Shown here in pieces: positions 22,161-34,167 of a stretch of DNA of 64,000 nucleotides. The notes under the pieces are model-generated. The model made no database searches and had not been told where the DNA came from. It saw only the letters and a list, made by a program, of their open reading frames with translations. Location of the stretch: assembly GCA_947359465.1 (NCBI GenBank), contig OX375872.1, positions 5,585,741 through 5,649,740 of the forward strand. Reading direction: 5' to 3'. Numbering within the stretch: the first letter of the stretch is position 1; each line of letters begins with the position of its first letter. This DNA comes from Metellina segmentata (lineage: Eukaryota; Arthropoda; Arachnida; Araneae; Tetragnathidae). The translations under genes were made by a program, and so were the position numbers.

Positions 22161-22310
22161 GTTCCATTAAAATTTTCGAAGTGTTCCATAGCAGAAAAAG
22201 TTTGGGAAAGTATAGAAAAATGGCTCATCTGAATTGGTATTATTTCAGACCACTAGACGTCTGCAAGAAGCCTGCTAAGCATGAAGGTGAGATGGATGAG
22301 GAGTGATATC

Positions 22311-22803
22311 TCGGGGCAACTTGTAGTTTTGCACATTAGTACTTATTTCAGCATTCCTCATCTAGACCAAGACAATAATGCCCTCATTCACATTCATTCC
22401 TGGGTATCCAAGCCTATTTCGATGAAGATGAATTGGAACATCTCGTCTATCCCTGGTTGTTAATATAATTGAACTTTTGTGGAGTGTGGTGGTAGGTTTC
22501 CAAACCTCCTGAACTTGATACTACTCTGCAATAAGAATAGATACCCTTGAATGGATGATTTTCCACGTTAGTTACAAGCTGTTATTCAAATAAAGTTTAA
22601 TCATGGTGTTGGGTCTCGCATTCCCATCAGATGTGGATTAAGCGGTAAGCAGACTAAGCGGCCCCGAAGGGTCCCCAAGACCTTAAAATGTCTTTTCATT
22701 CGGATTCGAGGAAAGTTTTTGTGACAGCGTCTTTATAATGTGCGTCCTTAAGTGCATTGAATAGAGTTCCTAATACAAGATGGTAAGCAAGACAGGCGCT
22801 GTA
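22311..22803. other. Spacer, nothing recognised
   Basis: No frame above chance and no repeat partner seen. Confidence 0.35.
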
Positions 22804-23646
22804 TCTCTACTATTATAAAAGGAAGTGTTTGTTAGTCTGTTTCTCGGCCTCAAAATCCTTATTATCTATGGCACTTACAGCAATGAAATTTGGCACACAT
22901 TTTGTCGCTGAAGACAGCGAACTGTAACATCACTCATTCTTATTAGATAAAATGAGACGGCTCTCATGTTTTAACTGACAAGAAGTTTCTTTAATAGATT
23001 ATTTACATTTTATATACACATCAACTATTTACAATAACCGCTCAATTCAAAGACTCACACCCGTCACCTGACCGTGGCTCAAAATTACGAGGTGTTGTCC
23101 TCGGATCTTTCCCTTAAGGGACTGATCCCGGACCGTCGTCAATAGCCCGTTGTGTTGCTCTAGTACGACGTTAACTAAAATTACCATTACCATTACATCA
23201 AAGACTCACAATTCAAACGAAAAATGCGAACAGTTCTATTTTTTCTACTTGTTTTTTGACCTTCTTGTTGCCACTCCTCTCACTACAAAAGTATACACAA
23301 AGTATAAAAACAGAATGAGTGGCTTATCGTTCCATGCATATGCAACACATGTAGTCCGAATTATTTGCAATTTTTGGGTTGCGGCGAATTTTAAAAATCA
23401 ATCTAGAAGATTTTAAAATGAATTTTATAGTTTTATTCTCCATCGGTTTTTCAAACGCGGAGAACCTTTTCCACTCATGTGACCTTGCAGTCAGGGTTTG
23501 GAATCATGCCAAGTTTTTTTCATCTGCAAAACTCGGGGGAAAATTTTTTTTTTTCCGTTACCACTTTGATTTTGCGCGATTGATTTCATAGCCAGACGAT
23601 AAATCTTTGGGCACGGGAAACGCCGGGCTAGCCATGCAGTGGCTAG
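22804..23646 (+). mobile_element. Non-autonomous Helitron-like element, copy 1
   Basis: It begins with TCTCTACTATTATAAAAGGA after a host A and ends with CTAG before a host T, the TC...CTRR between A and T pattern of Helitrons. Near the 3' end stands CACGGGAAACGCCGGG, a sequence seen before many Helitron termini. Internal text around 23345-23450 matches the reverse complement of 43190-43265 in copy 3. No Rep/helicase coding is present. A SINE is inserted at 23060. Confidence 0.68.
23060..23197 (+). mobile_element. SINE, truncated, inserted in the Helitron-like element
   Basis: The 13-mer TCAAAGACTCACA flanks it at 23047-23059 and 23198-23210. It lacks the tRNA-like head and starts with CCCGTCACCTGACCG; the tail is TTACCATTACCATTAC. 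The body (GAGGTGTTGTCCTCGG, GCCCGTTGTGTTGCTC) matches the copies at 41874, 43862 and 60266. Confidence 0.9.
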
Positions 23647-23697
23647 TTAGCTATAAAACTTGACTTCACCCATATAAGAGGCTTTAACAGAAATTTA

Positions 23698-25059
23698 CAC
23701 TGCTGGCCACCCAAATTACAACACCAAGAAAGACAAGAGATATCACAACAAAATTTATTTTGTAGATAACATGTTGACCAAGTATCAAATGATTAAATTT
23801 ATAGACTTCTGTGAAGTGTGGTTCCTGCCAAAATGAGTAGCCAGAGTAGCCGCCATTGTTGGAGATCACCGCTGTCACACGCCTCGGCATTGATTCAAAG
23901 AGACTTTGGATGTGTTCTTGGGGTACAGCAGGACAAGCAGCTTCCACACGTTGCCAAAGTTGATCTGGTGTGGCAGCTGGGAATGTAATCTGGGTCAATC
24001 GTTGAGCAACCATGGACCACATGTTTTCTATCGGCGAAAGATCCGGAGAGCGAGCTGGCCAGGGAAGCAATTCAATCTGGCGATTAACGAAGAACCCTTG
24101 GACAATGCGTGCCACGTGTGGTCGCGCATTATCCTGTTGAAATATGGCTGTGGGCAAGCCCTGAAGGTAAGGAAGGACAACTGGCTCCAACACCTCGGAG
24201 ATGTAGCGCTGGCTATTTAAAGTACCGGCAATGCGTACTAGAGGAGTGCGAGAGTGATATCCAATACCGTCCCATACCATAATACCCGGTGCAGGACCAG
24301 TGTGGCGGTGCATAACGCAGCTGTTCAGCATCCTCTCTCCACGGTCTCCAGACTCGAATCCGACCATCGTGGTGTTACAGACAGAAGCGTGACTCGTCAG
24401 TAAAGACAATTTCATTCCATTCTGCCGTCCACATCCTTCTTTCATCGCACCATTGACGACGGAGACTTCTGTGGTTCTGCGTCAATGGAAAACGAAGCAA
24501 TGGACGTCTTGCGGACAGACCACTCTGCTGTAAACGGCGTCGAATGGTACGCGCAGACACTGGATGATGCGTTACAGACTGAATGTGCTGTGCTATGGTT
24601 CGTGATGTGGCTGAGCGATCCGTCACTGCCATACGCACAATATGCCTGTCATCACGTGAAGTGGTGCACTGAGGTGGATGCGATCAAGCACGTCGGTCCG
24701 TCATACCCTCCTGCATCCAACGATAACATATCCGCATTACAGTTGTTTGGTTAAGTCCAACACGACTACCGATTTCCCTGAAAGATAATCCACATTCTCG
24801 GTAGGCCACTATCCTTCCTCTGTCGAACTCGGATACTTGATCAAAAGATGATCGCTGTTTTCTACGAGGCATAATTGATCGTTTTTTTGAAAAAAAAGCA
24901 CATGAAAAACCCAATTGCCGTACTTGAAATCGTCGAAATCTCTAAGCCTTAAATAGCGCTTTGAACACAGGCGCGCGTTTTGTAATCATTTGCATATATC
25001 TAATGCATGTTGTAAATTTTATATTATTTGCCTTCAGGGTGTTGCATTTGCCAGCAGTG
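23698..25059 (-). mobile_element. Tc1-like element, 1362 bp, with TA duplication
   Basis: Left end CACTGCTGGCCACCC and reversed right end CACTGCTGGCAAATG pair over the first ten bases; TA flanks both ends (23696-23697, 25060-25061). A single transposase gene fills it on the minus strand. Confidence 0.92.
23825..24872 (-). pseudogene. Tc1-like transposase, nearly complete, two stops and one frameshift
   Basis: The protein starts MPRRKQRSSFDQVSEFDRGR at 24870. The paired helix-turn-helix part reads CGLSFREIGSRVGLNQTTVM and, after a TGA stop at about 24684 (CGA fits the family), HIVRMAVTDRSATSRTIAQH. Catalytic residues are in FTDESRFCL, FQQDNARPHVARI and SPDLSPIENMW, giving DD34E. A TAA stop follows FCL, and within about 60 bases there is a one-base frameshift (frames 24375-24638 and 23684-24445). 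The end is SFESMPRR-like: LFESMPRRVTAVISNNGGY. This is the least damaged transposase of the window after LINE ORF1. Confidence 0.93.
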
Positions 25060-25061
25060 TA

Positions 25062-25734
25062 AATACACGATCATTTGAAAAATTGTTTCTCGAAAGAAAT
25101 ACTTCTTAGTATACAGTGAAGAAATTAATATATACCTTGTAGAAATGAGATCTTCGCAAGAAATAGCTATTCTTGAAACTTGATTATTTTTTACAGAATT
25201 CAGTGATTCTACCTAAATAAAAGCATGTAATTAAATGTCGCATAAAACAAGTAAATTTATTCGATTCTAAAGGTAATTAAGTTTTAAATGCTATAGCCTA
25301 TCAGCAGAAATATTTCTGTAAACACATTTTTTACCGTCTATCTTTGACCCTGAATGAAGCAGTTAAAATAGAAACAACAAACGAGAAAATGAACTACAGT
25401 ACAACGTTTACAGAAATTAAAGCACAACTTCAAAGAAAACAGAAAAACCTTTTAATCCTACACATAAGTGTACTAAATAAATATATTTATTAGTATATAC
25501 TAAACTTTAAATATTAAGATTCATTCTCTTACCCTGTTCGCCACAGCCAAGCTGCTTTCGTTTTTGCCACCGGCTTTCAGTTCAAGTAGAAACTACCGAG
25601 TAATGACCGAGTCCACGTGAAGCATCGCCGTTAATAATGATGTCACGTAATGACGTCATAGTCGACAGTTTGAAACCAACAAATCAGCAGGCTTAAAATT
25701 TATCCATGTCTTTTATTCCAGATAGACGTTGTTA
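25062..25734. other. Spacer, nothing recognised
   Basis: AT-rich sequence between the Tc1 element and the second Helitron-like copy; no feature assigned. Confidence 0.4.
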
Positions 25735-26395
25735 ATATGCAGCCCGGTGTTGCCCGTGAACTTGGTGTTGGTTTGCTTCGCAAACGAACACCACGGGCAA
25801 TGTCGTGATGTTTGGTTTTTATCTGGTGTAAAATTTTCCGCAGATTTCAAATATGTTGAAATTTGTAATCTGTCCTTAACGGTTCCGATTTTACGAAAAA
25901 AGAACTTAACAATCCCAGTTAAAATGTTTTTATTTCTTTGCTGTCCTTCGCAAAAATGAAAATCTGTTTTTATTTTTGTTTTAACGCGAAGGACAGAAAA
26001 TACAATATGTTTCCTTTACTTGAATCCGTTTCGCAGGAAATAAAAATGAACGAATCTCAAAACAAACGAAGGTCATTCGAATGTGTTCTCTCCCCAGAGA
26101 TGAAAAACAATTGGCATTGTTCCAAAGGCTGACGTCAATGTGACACGTGAGGGCGAAAAGTCTAAATTTTGATGTTTCTTCAGCCTCAGAATTACCCCGA
26201 AAGAATGAGAATGGTGAAAAAAACTATTAAATTAATTTTTAAATGTTCTAGATTGAATTTTAAAATTCGCCTCGACCCTAAAATTGCAAAAACTTTGCAC
26301 TACCTGTGTGCCAAATCCCATTACTGTAAGTGCCATAGTGAGTTCAAGAAACAAACAAAAAGACAGGCAATCACTTCCTTTTATAATAGTAGAGA
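25735..26395 (-). mobile_element. Non-autonomous Helitron-like element, copy 2
   Basis: Read on the minus strand it starts TCTCTACTATTATAAAAGGA at 26395 after a host A (T at 26396). Toward its 3' end there is a hairpin at 25764-25792 (GTGTTGGTTTGC / GCAAACGAACAC) followed by CACGGGCAACACCGGG, the terminal arrangement of Helitrons; the final CTAG is decayed, so the 3' limit is approximate. Its interior near 25815-25950 shares a module with the palindrome repeats at 8.5-10.9 kb. Confidence 0.65.
25764..25792. terminator. 3' hairpin of Helitron-like copy 2
   Basis: GTGTTGGTTTGC pairs with GCAAACGAACAC around a small TTC loop, with one mismatch. It stands about 30 bases from the presumed 3' end on the minus strand, where Helitrons carry the hairpin that ends rolling-circle transposition. 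Confidence 0.6.
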
Positions 26396-26436
26396 TAATG
26401 GGAAATTTAAAGTGTTTAGGTAAACATTTAGTAGAC

Positions 26437-26842
26437 GATTTTTCGGTTGGTGTTTACATGGAAGTTCTGCAGCATTTAATGTCGTAGTTGAAGAAACTTT
26501 GATATCGGAGGAAATTAAGAAATTTTGGGAACTGGAAAGTTTAGACATAAAATCCGAAAGTGAATCTTCTGACCCGTTAGAAGATAATGTTATAAAGACA
26601 TTTGAATCGGAAATTACAAACGAATATTCTCGTAACAAAATTAGGCTGCCATGGAAACCCGATAAGAGATATATGATACATAACAATAGACTAGTTGCAC
26701 TGCAACGATTTTTGAGGCTCAGAAAACTATTTCAGATCAACCCTGAACTGTTCAATTCCTATCAAGCTGTTTTTCAAGATTATTTGCAGCAAAATATCAT
26801 AGAATTAGCAACCAGATACCTCCGACAATGTAAATCAAGTTA
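26437..26842 (+). pseudogene. BEL/Pao pol fragment, segment before the RT core
   Basis: The plus strand reads FGWCLHGSSAAFNVVVEE, then EEIKKFWELESLDIKSESES, IRLPWKPDKRYMIHNNRLVA and LQRFLRLRKLFQINPEL. The order (protease-RT linker, KFWELES, LPWK, LRKL) is characteristic of BEL/Pao elements. It is cut at 26842 by a pogo-like insertion and goes on at 28785. The upstream part of pol is missing; Helitron-like copy 2 ends directly before it. Confidence 0.85.
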
Positions 26843-27334
26843 GGGTCAGGCGGGGTAATTGTAAACAAGCTATACAAGCACCCACGTGGGATTACGAGAA
26901 ACTAAAAAGTTATGAAACCCTGAGGATGCAATATGGTGATCCCGTATTTCTTTGAACCACAGCTCATAGCAATATGTTTAGTTGAAAAATTTGGGTTTTA
27001 AAGTTTTTGTGTGTTGCATTTTATGCTGCCCTCCATAATATATTGAAAAGTATGTTGTTCGAATTCTTTACTACTTTCAATTATGTTTCTATCGAACAGA
27101 AAATCATTGACTTTTGCTTCTGGGAACTTTAATACACCTACAGTTGAATGTTTACAACTACCCCATATTTTTGAAGGGACGGGGTAATTGTAAACATAAC
27201 TTTGCCAATAGTTTCTTTTAATTTGGATAGTAAACCAATATGTTTTCCTGTGTAATTTTGTATTTAATCGTATTTAGTACGTTTGAATTGCGTTTTATTG
27301 CATTTTTCGTGTTCTTGGGGAGCAGGATTTACTA

Positions 27335-27900
27335 AAACTTCACACATATGGTGAAGTTCTTACAACTGACCAAGTACTGTCACGCTTGTAGGAGGCAGAA
27401 GAGAAAAAAGAACAAAAGAGCCAGAAGTAAGCAAGAAACCAAGAACGAAACAAATGGAAAGGAAAGCAGAACCCGAGGACAGCGAGGATGAGGAATTATT
27501 GAAAGAATTGACTAACATTGACGGTGAAGGGTTTGAAGTTCTACAAACATTCAAGCAAAATATAGAAGACTAGCTTGTAGGGGAAGTTAAATATTTTGGA
27601 GCCATTCATGGAAGACATTGAAACGTCTGCGTTTCAATATGTAGATGTTGAGGGGGGGGGGGAAGAGAAAGAAAACCTATTTTTCGTATGTATGAAGGGA
27701 GGATGTTGTTTCAGAAGAGGAGTTTATCACCGGACTCAAATGCATCGATAATGCATATACTAAATTCGCTGTGGTTCAAAAAGAATAATTCCTGAATAAT
27801 TAATTACCAAAGACCATGTCAAAGCAATTTTACCTACTCCAACCTGTAGTAAAGAAGTCCGTAAAGAAATTTTCCAATTTGAGGGCACTGTTAATGTGTA
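27335..27900 (+). pseudogene. pogo/Jerky-like transposase C-terminal remnant
   Basis: Reads GEVLTTDQVLSRL, a stop, EAEEKKEQKSQK, then in the next frame KKPRTKQMERKAEPEDSEDE, an alternating charged linker, and near 27797 ITKDHVKAILPTPTCSKEV. Charged linker plus an 'ILPTP' tail resembles the C-terminus of pogo and Jerky-type transposases. The catalytic domain is absent. The assignment is moderate; the terminal repeats and TA duplication support it independently. Confidence 0.5.
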
Positions 27901-27993
27901 AGAAATGTAATATGAGTTTGTTTTTTGTACCTAAGATAGTATTTTTCGATTGTTAGTTTTTTTTTAAATTTTTAAATTTGTAATTTTTAGTTC

Positions 27994-28184
<191 letters not shown>

Positions 28185-28690
28185 TACATTCTTTCTTCAG
28201 TAAATGCTTGAATCATTTATTATTATGTATTCCTGGAAATTCACATCATGATCAATGCAACTTTCAAGTGTCACTATATTTTTTTGGGGGAAGAAGTGGG
28301 AGTATTTGGTAAAAGTAAAGATCAAAACGGGGTTATTGTAAACATGGTTTTAGAAAGGTGAAAATACCATTGGAGTTCCTTCTACTGCCATGACTACTGC
28401 TCATACTGTCACTTGTTCAATATTCAATACCACAAGGAAAATCGTTGTTTATATTTACCCCTACTTTCAGGGGTAACTGTAAACACGCGGGGTAATTGTA
28501 AACAACCGAGTACGGTATTAAAATTTTTTTCTAGAATCTTCGTACTGATTAAATATCAAAGTAGAATAGTGACACGTTAGTTTAGTAGGGTGATAAATGT
28601 TTAATTACTTTACCAAGAGTGGAAATAGGGATTGAAAGTGAACATACAAATTTTGTTTACAATTACCCCGCCTTACCCTACATATTTTTT

Positions 28691-28790
28691 ACATTCACTA
28701 TGATGAACATTCACTCTGATGAACATTCACTATGCGACATTCACTATGCGACTACATTCATTACATTCACTATGAGAGGTCATTCACTAT
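28691..28790 (+). repeat. Minisatellite built on ATTCACTATG
   Basis: Six to eight copies of ATTCACTATG(ATGAAC) with variable lengths lie inside the BEL pol sequence. At the corresponding place in the duplicate (50541-50575) the unit occurs once, as part of pol coding, so the array arose by local expansion of coding DNA. Confidence 0.85.
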
Positions 28791-29505
28791 GATCGAACCA
28801 CTAGTAAGATACATATCGTGTTCGATGCGTCTTCACATGGACCTCGTGAAATCTCATTTAACGATTGTTTACACATTGATCCAGTTTTGAACTTTTATTG
28901 TCCTTCAGACTTAATCCCATAGCTTTGATAAGTGATATGTGACAAGAGTTTTTGCAGATAGAAGTGGATGAAAAAGACAGAGGCGTGTGTGTGTGTGTAT
29001 ACGTATATCTCGGTTTCTATTTGATAAAAACCCATTTGATAACTCACAAAATCGCAAAACCTATCGATTCACGAGCGTTTTATTTGGGATGAACTGCGTT
29101 CCTATTAATTGCGACTGTCAAACACAATTTGAAACGTTATGAGAAAACCTATGCAGAGACATGAAATTTTACAAGATGATATTTATGTGGAAGTCTCCAA
29201 GATATTGAACGTGCCTCCTTAGAATGTATCGATATTTGCAAAGATGCTAGGCATGGTTCTGCATAAATGAACTACACGAATTGACTCCTAAGAGACTCCT
29301 AAAGTTCAGTTAAAGTGCTAGGTGTCGCTTGGGACAATGGAAGAGACTTGCTTTATTTCGACGTGGCAAATTTCATGTTATTCTTTTCAAAGAATATTCA
29401 TACAAAACGCTTCGTCTTACAAGTAATTGGACGCGTTTTTGACTCTATTGGAATTTTGACACCCTTTGTAATTAGGGCCAAAATCCTATTTCAATTTTAA
29501 AACCA
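28785..29505 (+). pseudogene. BEL/Pao reverse transcriptase and RNase H relic
   Basis: Blocks in order: DRTTSKIHIVFDASSHGPR (RT motif before the active site), FNDCLHIDP, FLQIEVDEKDRG, TYRFTSVLFGMNC, LKRYEKTYAET, then after several frames VLGVAWDNGRDLLYFDV and FVLQVIGRVFDSIGILTPFV, the start of the RNase H/tether region of BEL pol. The YxDD box region is corrupted (about 29165). A GT microsatellite replaces residues after DEKDRG. At least five frame changes. These proteins copied element RNA into DNA in cytoplasmic particles. Confidence 0.85.
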
Positions 29506-29854
29506 CGCGAATTGTATACATCATTAATGACTGATGAAATATACATCAAACAATATTTAGATTATAAAGGTGGAAATTTAGTTGGTTGCACAAGATTTAG
29601 GAGCACTTTGGAGTCTTGCTCGGGATGAGGTACTACCTGAACAGTTGTGAGTTAAATGGAAAGAATAGTGCAGTGAAGTTTCAACTTTGAATGTACTCAC
29701 CATTCCTCGATACTATTTTTCTAACTGCAATGTTGACATGAACAAGATTCTCAGTCATTTTTCGATCCCAAAGTGTCCCCAAATTGGGAAAAATATGATA
29801 AACAGATCCCTCACTTTAAAAAAATTTTCGGCTAAACCTGCTGAACAGACTACT

Positions 29855-30480
29855 TTATGATTGCTAGAAGATAGGATCAATGAGACACCTCCATTTTACG
29901 TATGCGGAATTGACTTTGCAGGACCAATTTACGTAAGAAATTCTGAAGGAAACCAGAAATCCTACATTGCACTGTTTACTTGCGCAACCACCAGAGCTCG
30001 TCTTCTTGAACTTATGCCAAATCTCTCAACAGTCTTTCATTATGACTTTTAAGAGATTTGTTTCTAGAAGAGGAAATTTTCTTATAATTTACTCTGATAA
30101 TGCTAAGACCTTTAAAAAAGGGAAAAAGGAACTTGAAGGTTTCTCAAAAATCTTGTCGCACGATACCTTCCATGACTTTTTAGTCAATGAAAGTTATATG
30201 GAAATTTATAATTGAACGAGGCCCATGGTGGGGAGGTTTTTACGAAAGACTGGTAAAATCTGTGAAAGAATGCCTGAGAAAAATTCTCTGTAAAGCCTTG
30301 TTGACTTTTGAAGAACTGTAGACGATATTGACACAGGTTGAAGCAGTCCTAAATTCTCGTCCTTTGACTTATGTGTACAGTGAACACGACGAACCTCTAC
30401 CATTGAAGCCAGTTGACTTCTTAAACTTTGGACGAAAGAATTCTACGTATCCAATGAACTTTGACGACATTATTCAATGT
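29855..30480 (+). pseudogene. BEL/Pao integrase relic
   Basis: Reads LEDRINETPPFYVCGIDFAG, then SYIALFTCATTRARLLEL, FKRFVSRRGNFLIIYSDNAK and, in other frames, IERGPWWGGFYERLVKSVKE and VEAVLNSRPLTYVYSEHDE. D (GIDFAG), D (IYSDNAK) and the E region are the integrase core. Three or more frameshifts break it. It follows the RT/RNase H relic on the same strand in the proper order. Confidence 0.9.
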
Positions 30481-30519
30481 GACTCAAGTAAGTATTTCGT
30501 GACCTAAAGGAAGCAATAG

Positions 30520-30789
30520 GATTTGTTAGTAAAACAACTATGGGGGAAATGGAAAAATCAGTATTTGATGGACCTTCGAACAGCTTATCAACTAAAGAAT
30601 CCTGACTCTTATGACAATTTGAAAATAGACAATCTTATTCTAATAGAAGGAAACACGAAGTGCAAACTTTTATGGGAATTCGAGTGACAATTTCCTGGTC
30701 GCGATGGCAAAGTTCGTTCTTGCGAGCTAAAAACTGTAGACGGAACAATTAAAAGACCAGTCCAATTACTTTACCCTTTAGAACTTTAA
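30520..30789 (+). pseudogene. BEL/Pao pol C-terminal end
   Basis: An open stretch reads LLVKQLWGKWKNQYLMDLRT, DSYDNLKIDNLILIEGNTKC and, after one TGA, FPGRDGKVRSCELKTVDGTI and PVQLLYPLEL with a final stop at 30789. This is the DUF5641-type C-terminus of BEL integrase. It marks the end of the polyprotein; the 3' LTR should follow. Confidence 0.9.
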
Positions 30790-31319
30790 TCTTCGTATTT
30801 TCTTTAGTGTATCCTATTCCTTTCTTTATATTATGTTTTATGGATTCTTGATATAGTAATTTTTTTTGTGTATTGTGTTTGATATTAGTATTCGTTTCAG
30901 TATTTGTTATAATCTTTTAAGTAAAATTATATTTTTAATTTAACATTCAAATAATGTTTGAATTAGATATATTGATTATATTTATATTTTAATTTAAAAA
31001 CTGTTTTTGAAATAACTTTAATTTATGTGTTAATATTTTGATAAAATCTGTCTTTGATAAATGATTGATAATTGATGTGAACTCTTAAAAGAATTGAGGT
31101 GAGGAGTGTGTGGAAATTATTTGAATGTTAGATGGCGTCGCGTTGGCGTCATGCGTCTTCCCTGCTCTCCCACACCTGCAGCTTTTGTCACTTGATTAGT
31201 TGAAGTTCGACTCTTGGTTCGATTTCGAAAGAACCTAAGTGTTCTTAATTCGATTGTTTTGATTAATCTAGATTTGGATTAATACATATTCTTTATCTAA
31301 ATCTGTAAATATTGTAATA
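30790..31319 (+). repeat. Probable 3' end with LTR of the BEL/Pao relic
   Basis: Untranslated AT-rich sequence follows the pol stop. From about 31105 the composition changes (TGTGGAAATTATTTGAATG, then GATGGCGTCGCGTTGGCGTC), which looks like an LTR starting with TG. No matching 5' LTR is present and a Tc1 element interrupts the far end at 31320, so limits are uncertain. Confidence 0.45.
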
Positions 31320-31321
31320 TA

Positions 31322-32724
31322 TACTGCTGTTTGTAAAAAATGCAACACCATGAAAGAGTCATCAGAATTAAATGAAATTTAATACACAAACGGCTTGTCT
31401 TAGTACAAATAAATGAATATATTTTCAAAGCAAAAAAACAATATTAAGTGTCCGAAATCAGTATTTGATGTAGCCACCACCGCCTGTAATAAGTGCTGCT
31501 ATACGACGTGGCATGGAGTGAAACAGATGTTGAATGTCTGCTTGTGGAAGAGAATTCCATATTGTTTGTATGCGCACCCAAAGTTCGTCTTTTGAAGCTG
31601 TAGGAAGCGGATCACGAGCGAGACGCCGACCAACCAAATCCCACACCTGTTCAATAGGCGACATATCCGGCGAATAAGCAGGCCAAGGAAGAAGTTGCAT
31701 GTGTTGGGCTGAAAAGAAGTCTTGAACATTCCTTGCAACATGTGGGCGTGCATTATCCTGTTGAAAGATAGCTCCAGGGATGCCTTGAAGGAAGGGAACG
31801 TCTTCGGGCTGTAGCACTTCACGGACGTACCTGTTGCTATTCAGATTTCCCTCAATTCGTAGATCTGAGATCGTCCATGATACGAAATCGCACCCCAGAC
31901 CATAACTCCGGGTATTCGGCCACTATGACGTTCGATAACGCACTCTGGAAGGCAGCGTTCACCGGCATAGCGTCTAACACGAATGCGGCCATCATGGTTC
32001 CACAAATTAAAGCGGGATTCGTCAGGAAGGACAACTTGTTGCCAATCAGCCCGCCAGGCTATGCGCTCATGAGCCCATTGCAGACGCAGCCGTCGATGGT
32101 TTGGCGTGAGGGGGATCCTGTATAAAGGAATCCTTACACGCAGTCCACTGTGCAGCAGACGTCGGCGAATCGACGAAGCCGACATTAGTACACCTGTAGC
32201 AGTAAACCAAAGTGCTGCCAACTGCCTGGAGGAATCTGTACGGTCATTCACAGCCATGTGGACCAGGTGTCTATCGCTGACGTCACCTTCCGTCGTCCAC
32301 TCCTAGTTTTTCGAGTTGTCCGGTGCTCGTCGGTCCACTGCTTCCAAACTCGGATCACTGTGGAACTATTCCACTGCACACGAGCTGCTATTGCGCGATA
32401 GGAAAATCCTCCTCCACGAAGGCCGATCATTTTCCCCCGTTTAAACTCCGTAGGTTGTTGAAATTTCACCCTATTTCGTCGTGGAGGCATATTTAGGTCT
32501 CACTAAACGTTAGCCACTAAAAAATAACCATGCACTATTTTCAACGTCCAGCTACAGTCCTCTATTTATACGCTTTTAGCATCAATTCTGAGGGCGCTGC
32601 TCACACCACGCATTCGTGGTGGCTCTGAAACTTTACTACTTTGCATAACATCCTTTAGTTGACATTTGCTGCAAATTTCATTTCATTCGGATGATTCCTT
32701 CACGGTGTTTTACAAACAGCAGTG
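31322..32724 (-). mobile_element. Tc1-like element, 1403 bp, with TA duplication
   Basis: Left TACTGCTGTTTGTAAAAAAT and reversed right CACTGCTGTTTGTAAAACAC agree except the first base and near the inner end. TA flanks both (31320-31321, 32725-32726). It carries one transposase on the minus strand. Confidence 0.92.
31458..32490 (-). pseudogene. Tc1-like transposase with frameshifts
   Basis: The first part, MPPRRNRVKFQQPTEFKRGK with FSYRAIAARVQWNSSTVIRV, is the helix-turn-helix domain (32248-32490). The second (31841-32257) reads LHSGLRVRIPLYRIPLTPNH and LPDESRFNLWNHDGRIRVRR with the first catalytic Asp, and GVMVWGAISYHGRS. The third (31458-31817) reads FQQDNARPHVARNV and SPDMSPIEQVWDLVGRR: second Asp and Glu of DD34E. 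Two frameshifts (near 32250 and 31820) separate them. It differs clearly from the transposases at 23825 and 48709. Confidence 0.93.
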
Positions 32725-32726
32725 TA

Positions 32727-34167
32727 GTAAATTAAACTTTTTTAACTGAAAGAATCTCTCTAATGGTCATTTTTGTATAGATCTAAAAATACCACTGAAC
32801 CAATTCGATATTAGATATCCTGCCATTTTGCGTCACCCCCTTTTGCACGTGTTTGACTTTGTCACAGAATTTGTTGTTCCGAAGACCTTTAGAGAGATGA
32901 AAATTGACTTTAGAGAGGATCAGACGTATCCTTCAGACTGATTTTGAAGCCACTCTCCTGGCTCCTAGGTGGTTCGATGTCAACTGCTGCAACCACGACT
33001 TTGCATTAATATGAATATTTAACTCTAAATAATATTAAAATTACTTTAAACGAATAACGTTTAAATTTAATCAGTTGTACGCCTAATTATTAGATGACGG
33101 ATGGTTTTGAAAATGAAAACTGGTGTCCACTGGAGCAGTGCTATTCAAGTTTTTTTTAGCAAATTTTCTAAACTTTGTGTCCCCAATATTTTTATTACAA
33201 CCTATGACGAGAATTATATAAGGCTAAACACACATACATATGAGATTGCCAAATAACGTTGTTCGATATCATAAGAAATGCATCAATTAGCAATGCAATT
33301 ACAATACTTCATCCTGAAATTTACGATCGATTTAATGAGGTCTGTCAAAGTTAAAATTTCTGGTTGATGTTAGTGAGTACAAGGACAGATCTTCTCCTTA
33401 AATTTGAAGTACAGAGACGACCCATAGAAATGAAAAACTATTTTAGAACATCCATTTCCAGTACCGTGATTCTCAAAAAGCCAAAATCCTAAATGAAATC
33501 AAGAAACAGTTATAAGTAAATGAATTGAATGGGGTTTGATTGCTAGAGCTGTTGTTGAACTGAAAAGAATGTCCATGCCGCTTGGGCACGAAGGAGAAAA
33601 GAAATCGAAGTCTTCCAGATGGCTACAAAACCAGTACTTTCGTTCAGTTCTAAATCAAGATGCATTTACTGGAGATGAACATTTTGAAGCATGTTTTCAT
33701 GAAAACTAGAAGGACTTCCCTTTTTATTCGGTTAATGAATGGAATGGATCAATATGTAGCTTGTTACAATCAGGTGATTTATATAAATACTTGAAAACTA
33801 TTTCGATATTTGATTCCGTTTCAATTGATATTCCATCCTTTTGAAATTCATTGTTCGGTTGTTTTGATTTTTATGGCCCTATTTGGCTGTTTCAGACACA
33901 TTATCAACTAATAGTAGCACAGTGCGTCACTTGACCTGGTTTGAAGCCCAGGGGTATTTACAAGTGTATAGTTGGTCAGATGTCACTTTTTTCATCCTTT
34001 TCATGGGAATTGACAGATTTAAGAGATTCTAACCGAAACAACCATAAACCTGTTCGCATGGTATTACTTTTGAAACAGGAAAATCGGTAGGTAACGATTT
34101 ACAAAAACAATTAGGAAGGAGTTCAATTTTAACTGGGTTTAACATTTCGAGGAAGTAAAGCTTCAAA
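32727..34167. other. Gene-free stretch before the hAT relic
   Basis: About 1.4 kb. A broken reading at 33540-33700 (LGHEGEKKSKSSRWLQNQYF) looks protein-like but I do not recognise it. Otherwise nothing assigned. Confidence 0.4.
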
